NCBI RefSeq assembly: GCF_019059575.1
Contig: NW_024881966.1
Location: 124,001 to 188,000 of the forward strand
Length of the DNA: 64,000 bases
Source: Amphibalanus amphitrite
Taxonomy: Eukaryota > Arthropoda > Thecostraca > Balanomorpha > Balanidae
Direction of reading: 5' to 3'
The translations under genes and the position numbers were made by a program. Shown here one piece after another: positions 53,190 to 63,360 of the stretch. The notes under the pieces were generated by a model. The model did not search any database. It saw only the letters and a list, made by a program, of their open reading frames with translations, and was not told the origin of the DNA. Every line of letters starts with the position of its first letter. Within the stretch, counting starts at the first letter, position 1.

Positions 53190-54354
53190 CCCGCGTCCCG
53201 TAGGGCTACCGGCGGACCCTACCACCCGTAGGGGGGCCGTTTCGGCCCCCCCTAAGATCTCGGAAATTTACCGGCCGATTTTCAAAATTCAAACGGCGTT
53301 CGATAGCCCCACCCGGGAACTACCTTGTGACCAAATTTCATTGACCTAGGTCAAACCGATAACGTCACAGGTCAGGTCAAAGGTCGGATTTTCACCGTTT
53401 ACAGGCATTTCAAGGAATGTGTTGTGAAATCGAGTAAATTGGTAAGTTGTTGAAAACCATCGATGGTACATTGTTCGTCGAACACATACTTCGCTATCTG
53501 AGGTCACTGATACCAGGTCAGGTCACAGAGGTCAGGTCACTGGGGGTCACCTGGGGTCACAATATGAAAGTGTCGTGTGATACATGTTTTATGGTCCATT
53601 TTACATGACAAATGCGATGATGTGGGTCAGGCAGCTTTTGGGGCCAGCTTAGTTCACGTTTTGGTGAAGGTCAGGTCAAGGTCAGGTCATATTAGGTCAA
53701 ATTTCAAAGTTGATATTTTTGCATAAAATAGGTATCGATTCGATGCAGCTCGTCACGGGGAGTCTAATGTTGGTCTTTGTTTTGCCCTCCGTGGTCTAGA
53801 ATTGACAATATTGAGTTTGAAAATTTGACGTCATCATTTTTGAACAGTTTTTTTCGCTATAACTTGGCCAAAAAACGAGCTATCGATCTAAAACTTGGTA
53901 TGTAGATAGAAGACGGTACGTACTATCACATATATTCCGGTTTTTTGATACTTAAAAAAACTTTTTGATTTTTTGGCTAATATATCCAAAAAAATGCATT
54001 TTTGATTTTTGGGGGTCAACACTCAAAAATTTCAAAAATCCGAGATAGCAGTTTTGTAGCCCTGTCAATTCTACACCTTTTATGTCTTGATCATTTTTCT
54101 GATCTTCAAAGCTGTAGGCATGACAGCTCTTCTCGCGAAGGTCTTTTTTCGGTCGAAAATGGCAGAACATGACGTCATTCTGACGTCATTTGTGGCCAAC
54201 CTATCAAAGCCTCTGGAAAAATGTTTGGTCCCAATGTGTAAACTTGATGCCCGGAGGGGTCCTGAAAGTTTGGTGGCGATATCTCCAGCCGTTTAGGAGA
54301 TATTGAGGGAAAAGGACAGGGGGCGTTTCGGCCCCCCCCCTTACGGGGCGCGGG
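53190..54354. mobile_element. Element J of the TTAA family, target decayed
   Basis: Left CCCGCGTCCCGTAGGG after ATAA; right TTACGGGGCGCGGG before TAGT. Hairpins GGGGGGCCGTTTCGGCCCCC and GGGGGCGTTTCGGCCCCC. The body matches element K in inverted orientation (for example the ACAAATGCGATGATGTGGGT segment). AGGTCAGGTCA clusters at about 53,515-53,560 and 53,670-53,700. Confidence 0.65.
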
Positions 54355-54624
54355 TAGTGCAGGGGGCATCTTCCCCAACGCCAGGGGGCGTCTCTCCCAC
54401 CCTGTGGGGTAAGATGCCCCCTTTCACTTCTTCAGGAAAATGCTTAATAGCATAAAAGCTATCATATTTCAGGCACGAAAGTGTGTTATTTTTTGGATAA
54501 AAATGATGTCGGCTTCCGTTGAAACTCCAATTTTTTGCTTTCCGATCGTCATTTTGGAATAATTACGGAGCGAGCGAAGCGAGCGTAGTCTTTCCTTAGA
54601 TTAACGGAAATTTCTTAGTATGAG

Positions 54625-54650
54625 CGGCCGGCCGGCCGGCCGGCCGGCCT
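54625..54650. repeat. (GGCC)n microsatellite
   Basis: About six GGCC units, fully self-complementary. Confidence 0.9.
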
Positions 54651-54904
54651 TGCGGACGCTTTTGCGAGGCTTATATCTCAGCAACCACTTGACCGATTTA
54701 CACGGGGTAATTTTTGTAGGGTAGCTTCATTCCTTCTACCAAGTATTGGACTATTCCCGATGCATGTGGGTGACCCCTTATGCACGTGCCACGCGCAAAA
54801 CGAAGAGGTGTCAGTTTTGTAATTGTTGCAATATCTCGGTAACTACTTGGCCGATTGCGCTGAAAGTTGGCATGTAGGTAGGCACCCACTAGGCGCTGCA
54901 TATC

Positions 54905-55170
54905 CATGTGCCAGAGTTGGGGTGCTGCTGCACGTGCGCACGTGCAGGGGTCGTTTCCAGATCTCGAGAACGGCTGGACCGATGGCGCTCAAATTTGGTA
55001 CACGGTTAGGGACCAGTTAGTAGGGTGTCGTGCACAAGTCAGTTGGGACTTATTTTGCACGTGCGCACGTGCAGGGTGCCGCTTCCAGATCTCGAGAACG
55101 GCTGGGCCGATTGTGCTTAAATTTGGCACATCGCTAGAGACCGGTTAGTAGGGTGCCGTGCACAAGTCAT
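54905..55170. repeat. Tandem pair with CTCGAGAACGGCTGG phrase
   Basis: Two units of about 125 bases: GCACGTGCGCACGTGCAGGG, CCAGATCTCGAGAACGGCTG, GGACCGAT/GGGCCGAT, CAAATTTGG, then GTTAGTAGGGTG and CGTGCACAAGTCA. Related diverged units lie at 10.1-10.4 kb. The 16-base core GCACGTGCGCACGTGC is a perfect palindrome. Confidence 0.65.
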
Positions 55171-55599
55171 TGGAGGTACCCCCTCAAAATTTCGCACGTG
55201 CAAGGCTCACCCTCTCGCTCGCTCCGTTAGACGGTCCCAAAAGGCGCTATACTGGTATATGAGATTGTAAAACCCTGGGCATCTTACCCCACTCTCCCCT
55301 ACCTATCACTCCTGACTTGGGAGGAGGGGGCAGATAGCTGCAGATGCAGATAATTATTTTGCATATCCTTCCATCATATGCCCATTGCATGTAATATCAA
55401 TGTAATACTACAGGCATACAAAGTAACAGATCACATCCCCTCACATGGATCACTTAGACGGCATTATAGCGAAATCGCTTCACAATCCGCCTGTATTGTG
55501 TCAGAACTTATACTTCAGATGAATTTCTTCAAATCATGTTGTTGAAGTCAGTGCTATGCTCTCCACGTAATTAATCATTATGTAATGTCTTTGCATTAA

Positions 55600-56756
55600 C
55601 CCTCGCCCCGCTTGGGGGGGGGGGCAATACGCCCCCCCCCTGTGGTTTTTCCTGAATAGCAAGAAAACGGCAGTGCGCAGCGCCGCCAAATTTTGGGTAC
55701 CTTCCCGGGCATCGATTTGACACCTTCACACAAAATTTCAAGTCACAGGTCACCCTGGTTCAGGAGTTACTGAGGTCAAACTGAGGTCATGTTCGAGCAA
55801 AAATGAGCAAAAAACATGACATCTTGAAACGCTCACCAAATCTACAGTTAACAGGTAATTTTAAAGTTTTTTATGTGGTCGTGTAGAGAAAAGATGGCGC
55901 TACAAAACTGCTATCTCGGATTTTCAAACTTTTGGGATTTTGACCCCCAAAAATAAAATAATGATTTTTTTTTTAAAACTCAAAAAATTCCAAAACTTTT
56001 TTTGAATTTCGAAAAAACGGAATATATATGATAGCCCTACCCTCTTCTATCTACATACTAAATTATGGATCGATATCACTTTTTTGGCCAAGTTATAGCG
56101 AAAAAATGTTCAAAATTGATGACGTCACATTTTCAATCTCAATTTTTAGCAATTCTAGACCATGTAGCGAAAAACAAAGACCAATATCAGACTCCCCGTG
56201 TCGAGCTGCATCGAATCGATACCCATTTTAAGCAAAAATATCAAGTTTGAAATTTTACCTTATTTGACCTGACCTTGACCTGACCTTCACCAGAACATAA
56301 CCTAAACTGGCCCTAAAGGTTGCCTGACCCACATAATCGCATTTGTCATGTAAAATGGACCATAAAACATGCATCACATGATATTTTCATATTGTGACCC
56401 TCAGTGACCTGACCTCTGTGACCTGACCTGGTATCAGTGAACTCAAATAACAACATAAGTGTTTAACGAACAATTCCCTATCGATGATTTTCAATGATAT
56501 GCATTCAACTCGATTTTACAACACATTTCTTGAAATGCCTGCAAACGATGAAAATTCGACCTTTGACCTGACCTGTGACGTCATCGGTTTGACCGAGGTC
56601 AATGAAATTAGGTCACAAGGTAGTTCCCCGTTGGGGCTATCCAACGCCGTTTGCTGCTTGTCGCTATGTTGCATGGTTCTCGAGATCTTGGGGGGGGGCA
56701 AATTGCCCCCCCCCCCAGCGGGGCGCGTTGCTCGGCAGACCCCAGCGGGGCGCCGG
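55600..56756. mobile_element. TTAA-flanked non-autonomous element K
   Basis: TTAA at 55,596-55,599 and 56,757-56,760. Ends CCCTCGCCCCGCTTGGGG and CCCCAGCGGGGCGCCGG. Hairpins G11-CAATACG-C10 and G9-CAAATTG-C12. 1,157 bases, non-coding, with TGACCT clusters around 56,265-56,430 and 56,560-56,575. It lies in the intron before the 56,973 exon. Confidence 0.8.
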
Positions 56757-56972
56757 TTAATGTTATGGTGTATACTGTATATTAGATAATAACCATGTAC
56801 GCATGAGCACAGGCACATAACTGTAAAATTGCCCAGTAGTGAGAAGTCGGCTGTGTCGGTGTCAGTGTCGGCTGTGTCCGTGTTTGACCACATAGTGTCA
56901 GCGGCCTCCCGACCCGGCGGCATGGCAGTTCCGTCCGACTGCAGTCAGCTGACACAGCTCTCACTCCGACAG

Positions 56973-57116
56973 GACCGGGGGAGACGGGGGAGCCGGTGAG
57001 ACTGGTCCGACAGCTCGAACATGGGCTGGAGGTCGTCATGCAACAGGCGGGAGATGACGTCATCAACCAGCTGGCCAAGGAGCTGGGACCACGGATTACC
57101 TCGCTGGCCATGTTCA
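56973..57116 (+). CDS. Exon of the leucine-rich-repeat-like gene
   Basis: Acceptor CAGCTCTCACTCCGACAG, then two bases completing the previous phase-1 codon, 47 codons and one base to the donor A|GTGAGT (phase 1). The peptide includes RLVRQLEHGLEVVMQQAGDD and INQLAKELGPRITSLAMF, amphipathic and Leu-rich. Phase agreement with 51,033 and 58,133 supports one gene. No diagnostic domain in this piece alone. Confidence 0.5.
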
Positions 57117-57588
57117 GTGAGTGGCGGTGGTTCGGACAGGTTATCGGTATGAGTGGCTAGGTATAGTGATGATACCGAGTAGCTGTGCATGGTAACACCG
57201 TCCCAGCACAGGTGAACCGGGAACATATGCATGGGACAGGTCATGGGGGTACGTCAGAGTGGTGTGATGATAACGGTTTATGTGATGAGTTCATTAGTGG
57301 TTATTTCAATATGTCTTTCATGCACAATGCTGTTTGATATTAGTTATGTCGATTACTGCTATATTTCTGAAAAGTCATACGTGAGCAGTAGGTAGTAGCC
57401 GAGCAGGTTATCGATATGAATGGTCAGATATAGTGATGAACACAGAGTACCTAGTAATGGTGCACGGTTACACCGTACCAGTAGAGGAGAACCATTGACT
57501 ATGGACAGTATTAGCAATGACGTCACAAACGTGTATATGTTTGTAAGTGTGTATGTGTGGTATGTTGGGTCGGACTGACTATGTTAGG
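57117..57588. other. Intron-like sequence
   Basis: No recognised feature; contains short diverged duplicates (GAGTACCTAGTAATGG and GAGTAGCTGTGCATGG surroundings). Confidence 0.35.
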
Positions 57589-57850
57589 TAGAGATATCAA
57601 TTGGATACCAACCTTTTGGTATACCGATACCAAACCGATACCAACTTGGTAATTGGTATTTGAAGGCTAGTGGATTTGGTATTTTGTTGGTATTATGAAC
57701 CCTCACTAATGTAAAACAGGCTGAGAATTTGGTATATAGTTGGTATTTTCCTCATATTCCCAAGTCGGTTTGGTTTCGGTATTTTTCCATGGATATTGTT
57801 GGTATTTGGTTTGGTATCGGTATCTCGATTTTTCGTAATTGACATCACTA
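57589..57850. mobile_element. hAT-type MITE, second copy
   Basis: Inverted relative of 14,384-14,652: ends TAGAGATATCAATTGG and AATTGACATCACTA, interior full of TTGGTA/TACCAA words. Flanks ATGTTAGG and ATGTTGGG form an 8-bp duplication with one mismatch. Lies in the intron between the 57,116 and 58,133 exon edges. Confidence 0.75.
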
Positions 57851-58132
57851 ATGTTGGGTGACTGACGACAGGTATGTCGACGGGTATGATACCACTCGTG
57901 CCGAGTGTGTGCGGAGTGGTGTGATGACATGACATGGACACGTATAAAAGTGATAAACATCACAATTACTCATCAGCTATGTGAATAGGTATATCGTTTC
58001 ACTTGCAATGCTATTGACTGTGCTGATAACGTATTTTGCTATAAGCGCAGATGATTTCAGTATGCATAATGTCTGTCATTTCCCACACCATTCACCTACC
58101 AATACCATGTCTGTATGTGACTGTGCCCCCAG

Positions 58133-58409
58133 ACCGCCCGCGTGTCACTGCTGGGGCCCTACAGAGGCTGCTGAGCAGCCTCTCCCAGCAGCCGGAACTT
58201 GGGGCTGTTGGGGCTGTTGCGGCTGCTCACCAGCCGCTGGGCTGGCGCGGCCTCATCGGCCTGGAAGACGTCACACTTGGCCGCTCTCCATCCGGCGCCT
58301 TCACTGACGCCTCACTGGCCGCCCTCCACGGCTGCTCCCAGCTGCGTGTACTGCAGCTGGGGGACAGCGTGTACCAATGCACGGATATACCGGTCTCAGC
58401 GGTCAGCAG
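58133..58409 (+). CDS. Exon of the leucine-rich-repeat-like gene
   Basis: Acceptor GACTGTGCCCCCAG, then AC completing the phase-1 codon. The frame encodes GALQRLLSSLSQQPELGAV, GWRGLIGLEDVTLG, FTDASLAALHGCSQLRVLQL: the last part reads as classic leucine-rich repeats of the FBXL or related type (GCSQLRVLQLGD). The donor is uncertain; CAGCAG|GTCAGT at 58,410 is the best seen. The frame then enters a CAGACC minisatellite, which I do not include. Likely a host gene, name unknown. Confidence 0.55.
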
Positions 58410-58429
58410 GTCAGTCAGCTGTACACACA

Positions 58430-58612
58430 GACCAGACCCAGACACAGACCAGACACAGAGCAGACCCAGACACAGACCAGACACAGAGCAGACCCAGACC
58501 AGACCAGACCAGACCAGACCAGACCCAGACCAGACCCAGACCAGACCCAGACCAGACCCAGACCAGACCCAGACCCACACCAGGCCAGACCAGGCCAGAC
58601 CCAGATCAGACC
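58430..58612. repeat. Minisatellite of CAGACC / CAGACCCAGAC units
   Basis: Irregular 5-, 6- and 11-base units (CAGACCAGACCCAGAC). Explains all long frames on both strands here. Lies just after the LRR-like exon. Confidence 0.9.
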
Positions 58613-58668
58613 AATTGAGCTGTAATCGCCACGCACTTTGAGAATGTGGATCGCTCATGATTATTCAA

Positions 58669-58713
58669 TGCAATACAATACAATACAATACAATACAATA
58701 CAATACAATACAA
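58669..58713. repeat. (CAATA)n microsatellite
   Basis: About nine ACAAT/CAATA units in a row. Confidence 0.9.
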
Positions 58714-58844
58714 ACAAAAACAAGCATGTATACTATACTATTGTATGTATACTATTGTATAGTCTGTATGTAAGGTCTGTGTATTGTGGGTATAACCAAA
58801 GCATTTTTGTATAAATGTATATGTTACGGGCAAAGTGCGAAGTT

Positions 58845-58962
58845 GGGCAATTCGCGAATTGCCTAGGCCATTCGCGAACTGCCGGCAATTCGCGAATGGC
58901 CTAGGCATTTTGCACATTGCCGGCAATTCGCGAATGGCCTAGGCAATTCGCGAATTGCCTGG
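58845..58962. repeat. Array of palindromic words TTCGCGAA and GCCTAGGC
   Basis: Repeats of AATTCGCGAATTGCC and GGCCTAGGCAATTCGCG in changing order on both strands; each word is its own inverse. No open frame relevance. Resembles the short-word arrays of the hAT-type ends but without recognisable termini. Confidence 0.6.
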
Positions 58963-58964
58963 TG

Positions 58965-59834
58965 GTGATAGAACATTTTTGAAACGAAAATTCGTAATAG
59001 CGCTGCTGAAATGAACATTTCTTCACGTCTACGGTGCCGGTTTTGGTGCCGGTAATAGCTTTGGAGAAAAAGTTGCATCTCTACAAGTGGCACCACCTGA
59101 CCCGACCTCGGTCGGATTTGTCGGCTGGCCGCTCACTCTGTTTTGTGCTGGATCGCAGGAGGGTCGCTGGTCGCTGTGTGCAGAGGTCAGGTAAGTGGTC
59201 CAACGACTGTCTGTGTGGATGTGTTCGTGCAGGGTTGTTTAACCCTCTGCCTGTAGGGGTTACTCATATTACTCATTTATATTGTAGGTTATTTTTAAAT
59301 GAAGTTACTCCTTTATATTGTAATTGTGTTCATACTTATACCAGTAAGACGTCATGGATGGCGAGGAACGAGCGAGGTGAATTTAACATGCAAACCATAT
59401 GGCAAAATTTATATTCCCCACGTGCGCATTAGTGGTGAGGCACCTCTTTCGTGACAATTGGAAGTCACTGAGACGGTGGGTTTCTAACCACATACCAAAT
59501 TTGAGCCCGATCGGTCAAGCCGTTACCGAGTTACAGACGCCAAAAGCGTAGGAACCATGGGTGCAGTGGGTGCAGCTGCACCCACAATAATTTGGCAGTG
59601 GGTGCAGGCAATGTATTCTGCACCCACAATAATCTGGAACAAAAGCCCCTTTTCGCGTCAACACTAACTCCCAATAATCCCATGAGTACCACGAAACTAC
59701 ATAGGATATTTTGCCCTCTGCAAGATGGTCTTCAAAGCTTACACATATATCCGCTCAGGTGGAAGAAGCCATAGCACATGTGATATAACACATACCTTAT
59801 GATGACCCACTCCAGATGGTTTTAGCCCGTTATT
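58965..59834. other. Intervening sequence without recognisable gene
   Basis: Contains a possible decayed TTAA-element end (TTTAACCCTCTGCCTGTAGG at 59,237) and a hairpin GTGGGTGCAGCTGCACCCAC at 59,565-59,584. No supported coding sequence. Confidence 0.4.
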
Positions 59835-59838
59835 TTAA

Positions 59839-60394
59839 CCAACGCCCCGTTGGAGGTCCAGGATTTCCACACTCGGCAGCAGCTGGGATATTTCGTCACC
59901 CGCCACTTGCTGGGGAGGGGGGGGGTAAACGTCCCCAGTCGACAACTCGAGAACCAATAGCCGCAGCGACAAGGGCGAGGCGGCAAACGAAAACTCGTGA
60001 CAAGACGCTTCCGTTGATGTGAACTTTGACCTCTAGCGCCTAAACGGTTGACCTGAGGTCAAATCTGACGACTTACTTCAGATAGCCCAATTCATTGCGC
60101 ATCTTACCTTTTTTGCAGATCAAAGCTATCTGTCTTAGTTTGGGCGCGAGACCGGCTAAAGCAAAGCGCTGCACGTTTGACCAAAAAGTGCGAAAATTTT
60201 GCATTGATGACGTCATTTGACCTTGAAGATGTTGACCTAGGATCACCAAATTTGCACCACAAAGAGTTCTTATGCGGGCCTACCCACCCCCCAAGTTTCG
60301 TGTTTCTAGCATTTCTGGGAGCCGAGATAGCAGGGGGGCAGAATATGCCCCCCCTCGAGGGCGCGTAATTCTCAGACCCTCTCCAGGGGACGTG
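59839..60394. mobile_element. Element I, TTAA-flanked, diverged
   Basis: TTAA at 59,835-59,838 and 60,395-60,398. Left CCAACGCCCCGTTGGAGG, right CTCTCCAGGGGACGTG. Inside: GGGGAGGGGGGG...CGTCCCC on the left and a GGGGGGCAGAATATGCCCCC hairpin on the right. It sits at a TTAA in a copy of the H subfamily whose body resumes with TGACCTCTGGTGACC. Confidence 0.55.
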
Positions 60395-60398
60395 TTAA

Positions 60399-60594
60399 TG
60401 ACCTCTGGTGACCTGACCTCTGACCTGAACAAAAAAGTGACCGAAGTGATTTCTTCCTTATTTTTGACGCTCTTCGAACGCCGCCTTTCCGGTATCGCTA
60501 CGTGGCCCAGGAGCCGAGTTAGAAGGGGGGGGGGGGGTGTTCAAACACTCCCCCAGCAGGGCGTGGAAATCCAGGACCCCCAGCGGGGCGCGGG
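60399..60594. mobile_element. Right part of an H-subfamily TTAA element
   Basis: Matches the end of element G: AAGTGACCGAAGTGATTTC, G13-TGTTCAAACA-C5, AGCAGGGCGTGGAAATCCAG, end GCGGGGCGCGGG before TTAA at 60,595-60,598. Confidence 0.65.
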
Positions 60595-60598
60595 TTAA

Positions 60599-61025
60599 AG
60601 ATCGTGTTGCATATCAGCCGATCTGTATATCGTCTAGCCGAACAAAACTAAGGTGTTTTAAACTTTACTCTATCATGCCTCTCCCAAAAGTTATTTACGA
60701 AAAAGTTAGATACAATTCCCCACCAAAGATGACCTCAGCTGCTAAAAGAGGTGTCACACGTGCCATTTTTCGGTTCTGTTGTGTGTCGTGCTAACTTAGG
60801 TATAATTTGGTGTTTGAAATTATTGAGAATGACGTTCGTTCAAAAGAGACACCTTTTAATTTTCTTCCATTGACCTACAAGAGAGGATGCAAAATTGACC
60901 TGTCCTTAGGTCATCTGGTCACCGATTTTTGCCGCTTTTTTTGTAAAAAAAAAGCGGCGTGAAGCTCACCGTTTTCGTTTGTTTGTTTGTTTCTTATTGA
61001 TATTCAGGGGAAAATAGGGTGCGGG
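60599..61025. mobile_element. Fragment of another H-subfamily element
   Basis: Matches the middle of element H (GTTGCATATCAGCCGATCTG, CTATCATGCCTCTCCCAAAA, AAATTGACCTGTCCTTAGGT) and ends AGGGTGCGGG before TTAA at 61,026-61,029. It starts at the TTAA that closes the previous fragment, suggesting one TTAA element jumped into another. Confidence 0.55.
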
Positions 61026-61029
61026 TTAA

Positions 61030-61665
61030 AAATGGTAAAGTCGGTATATCACATCCAATTGCCGCTTCCTACCCCCCCCCCCGCTCAACCAGCTATGGCT
61101 AGACTCCTGCAATCTGCACCTATGCGCCCACAATGTTCTAGCCGTTTCTACGCCCATGACAGACGCTGCAGTTATTGAAAATCGAAGGTGGAGTGCGCAC
61201 GTGCGCGCGCGCGGCACAATCTCCCTTCTCACTCTTGTGGAGGGTTAGGCCTATGAGTACCTAGTAGCATGCCAAATTTCAACACTATCGGCGCAGACGT
61301 TCCAAGGCTGTAGCATTGTATTTTTTTCGACACCCCTCACTCTGCACGTGCCACGTGCTAAATTTGGTACCCACATGGTTCGGGGTATGCTCCATTCGTG
61401 GCAAAGGGATGTAGCTCCCCATCAATGAAAGCCACTTGTCAATCAGACATGTGGTTGCAAAGTTATAAGCTGTCAATTAGCGTCGTTTGGCCGGGTCGGG
61501 CTGCTAATACTTACATTTTTCCACTAAACCACAAAGGACTCGCTCGCACTTCGCGCTCGCTCGTAATTATCATTCTTTGTATATTATATAATATTTATCA
61601 ATATTTTTTAAATTCATAAAGTCAATTTGTTATTGTAATCTTGCATACATCTCTATCTTTCGCAG
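61030..61665. other. Upstream region of the integrase gene
   Basis: No recognised coding sequence. Has CGTGCGCGCGCG near 61,200 and CGCTCGCACTTCGCGCTCGC near 61,540. Ends in the acceptor of the first integrase exon. Confidence 0.4.
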
Positions 61666-62330
61666 GTAGACCGTTCGTCGTTTCTGCAAAGATGTCTCAA
61701 AAAGAACAGTTCTATAAACTGGTTCACGAAACCAAAATATCTTCAAACTCTGCTTTGATTACCGATGAAAAGTACGAGATTATAAAGGAAGAACTGCAGG
61801 GAATCAGCAAAGGCGCAAAACCGTCGGGCACCGCGAAACGCTATCGCATCTGGCAGAAGTACAGGCTAGTCAAGTTCGGATCAATTGAAAAGGTTGTAGA
61901 TAAGAAAAGTGCAAAAGAAATCGTGCGGGAATCAGATTTGTTTGATGTGATTAATGAACTCCATTCTTTGGCTGGGCATTGCGGAAGAGACAAGACGCTT
62001 ATGGAAGTTCAAAAGCACTATGCAAGCGTCAGCAGAAAAGTCGTCTGGGCATTCCTCTCAACTTGCCAAACGTGCGAGCAGAAAAAGCCTAGGCCTGGCC
62101 AGAAGGTAGTGACTAAGCCTATTCTCAGCAACGACATGAACTCCAGAGCCCAGGTTGATCTAATAGACTGGACGAGTGAAAGCTCAAAGGGATTCAGATA
62201 CATTTTAACATATCAAGACCACCTAACCAAGTTTGTCGTTTTGCGGCCCTTAAAATCAAAAAGGGCGGAAGAGGTGGTATTTCATCTCATCGACATATTC
62301 TGCCTGTTTGGGGCTCCAAACATCTTGCAG
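61666..62330 (+). CDS. Ginger/KRBA2-type integrase gene, exon with zinc-binding and first catalytic segment
   Basis: Acceptor ATCTTTCGCAG, then ATG at 61,692 and 213 codons to the donor CAG|GTAAAG in phase 0. Seen: an N-terminal charged region; an HHCC zinc-binding module (LHSLAGHCGRDKTLM, then TCQTCEQKK) at about residues 90-140; the integrase core start AQVDLIDW with Asp156; YILTYQDHLTKFVVLRPL, a conserved core strand. This is the layout of gypsy-integrase-derived proteins such as KRBA2 and Ginger transposases. It is either a domesticated host gene or a live transposon; no terminal repeats were found. The next exon follows 1.2 kb downstream. Confidence 0.75.
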
Positions 62331-62766
62331 GTAAAGTAGCTTTGTCATATTGTATTTTTTTACCGATATATAGGTGAAAGCAATCATGAACGTTCTCTGT
62401 TTTTATTTTTTCTCTGTTTTTAAGTGCAAAAACAGTTTATCTCACCCTCATTGAATGTTAAGGGAATTTCATCATTAAGACCCTACATTTTGTCTATGGT
62501 CTGCATCTGTACTATATTATCATGTATTACCGGTTGTTTTAATATATTCCATCTCATCAGCAGCAGCAGCCAGCAAGCGCTTATTCGTAAAATATGTACG
62601 GCTCTCCAAGATATTAGGGTGGGGTTGGCCGCTTCAGTCTTTAGAAAATTACTTGGATATGAGCGAACATGCACTGGTCGTTCTTTTGCGCATTATAGCA
62701 GATGCTGGAGTTGATATAACTGACTTGATTAGAAGAAAACCAGAGACATACATAGTTTCAGATTAA

Positions 62767-63360
62767 CCCTCGCACTTGTAGGGGGGTCGGATGACCCCCC
62801 CCCCATGGTTTTTCGCGAATAACTCGCGTAAAACGCGGCGGATCGCCGCGAAACTTACAGTACCCTCGCGTTGATCAATCTGACACGTACTGTGGAAATT
62901 TCAAGTCGATGTCATGTCAGGTCATCAAGTCATGACGTCATATGTCAGGTCATGTTTGGACGAAATCGGCAGGTTTTGCGATCTGTCGCACGATGGTGCG
63001 CGTTCTTGCTTCCCAGCGCATGAGTATGCATTCTATGAGAGTTTATTGGTGTTTATGGATGTCTAGACATCGCATACAGTTGACTCAAGGTCAAGGTCAC
63101 GCAAGGTCACGCTTGTTAGGAGCATCTTCTAGGTCAATTTAGTCGCTTCAATTAGCTGTTTTTTTTTTGCGAGTTTGAGCGTCAGGATGATTGCTTAGAG
63201 GTGAATGGATGTCAGATTCGAGCTCAGCGCCTATGAATACACTATAGTTGACCCGCCATGTGTCAAGGTCATCCGTGGTCATCCGAGGTCATCTGAGGTC
63301 ACTGACCTAGGATTACCTTTGATGACCTTTTCACCTAAGGTCAAGATTAGGGTAATTTGA
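62767..63360 (+). mobile_element. Element L of the TTAA family inside the integrase-gene intron
   Basis: TTAA at 62,763-62,766, left end CCCTCGCACTTGTAGGGG, hairpin GGGGGG-TCGGATGA-C9, then TTTTTCGCGAATAACTCGCG and ACGCGGCGGATCGCCGCG. The body matches element M. No right end with G/C runs was found, so it is truncated or decayed at about 63,360. AGGTCATC-type words cluster at 63,270-63,310. Confidence 0.65.

Larger units (their letters stand above)
51062..55299. mobile_element. TA-flanked element Q with GGGGAGAGTGGGG ends, invaded by two TTAA elements
   Basis: Ends GGGGAGAGTGGGGTAAGATG and inverse, flanked by TA (51,060-51,061 and 55,300-55,301). The GGGGTAAGATGCCCC phrase recurs inside at 52,624 and 54,402. 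Elements H and J lie within, leaving about 1.9 kb of own sequence: a GC-rich minisatellite and CTCGAGAACGG tandem units. No transposase seen. It sits in the intron between the first and second LRR-like exons. Confidence 0.65.

Noticed and set aside
58051-58658. Long DPDQTQ-rich and GLVWVW-rich frames
   Set aside because: The repeated parts are minisatellite; only the LRR-like portion up to about 58,409 is kept as an exon.
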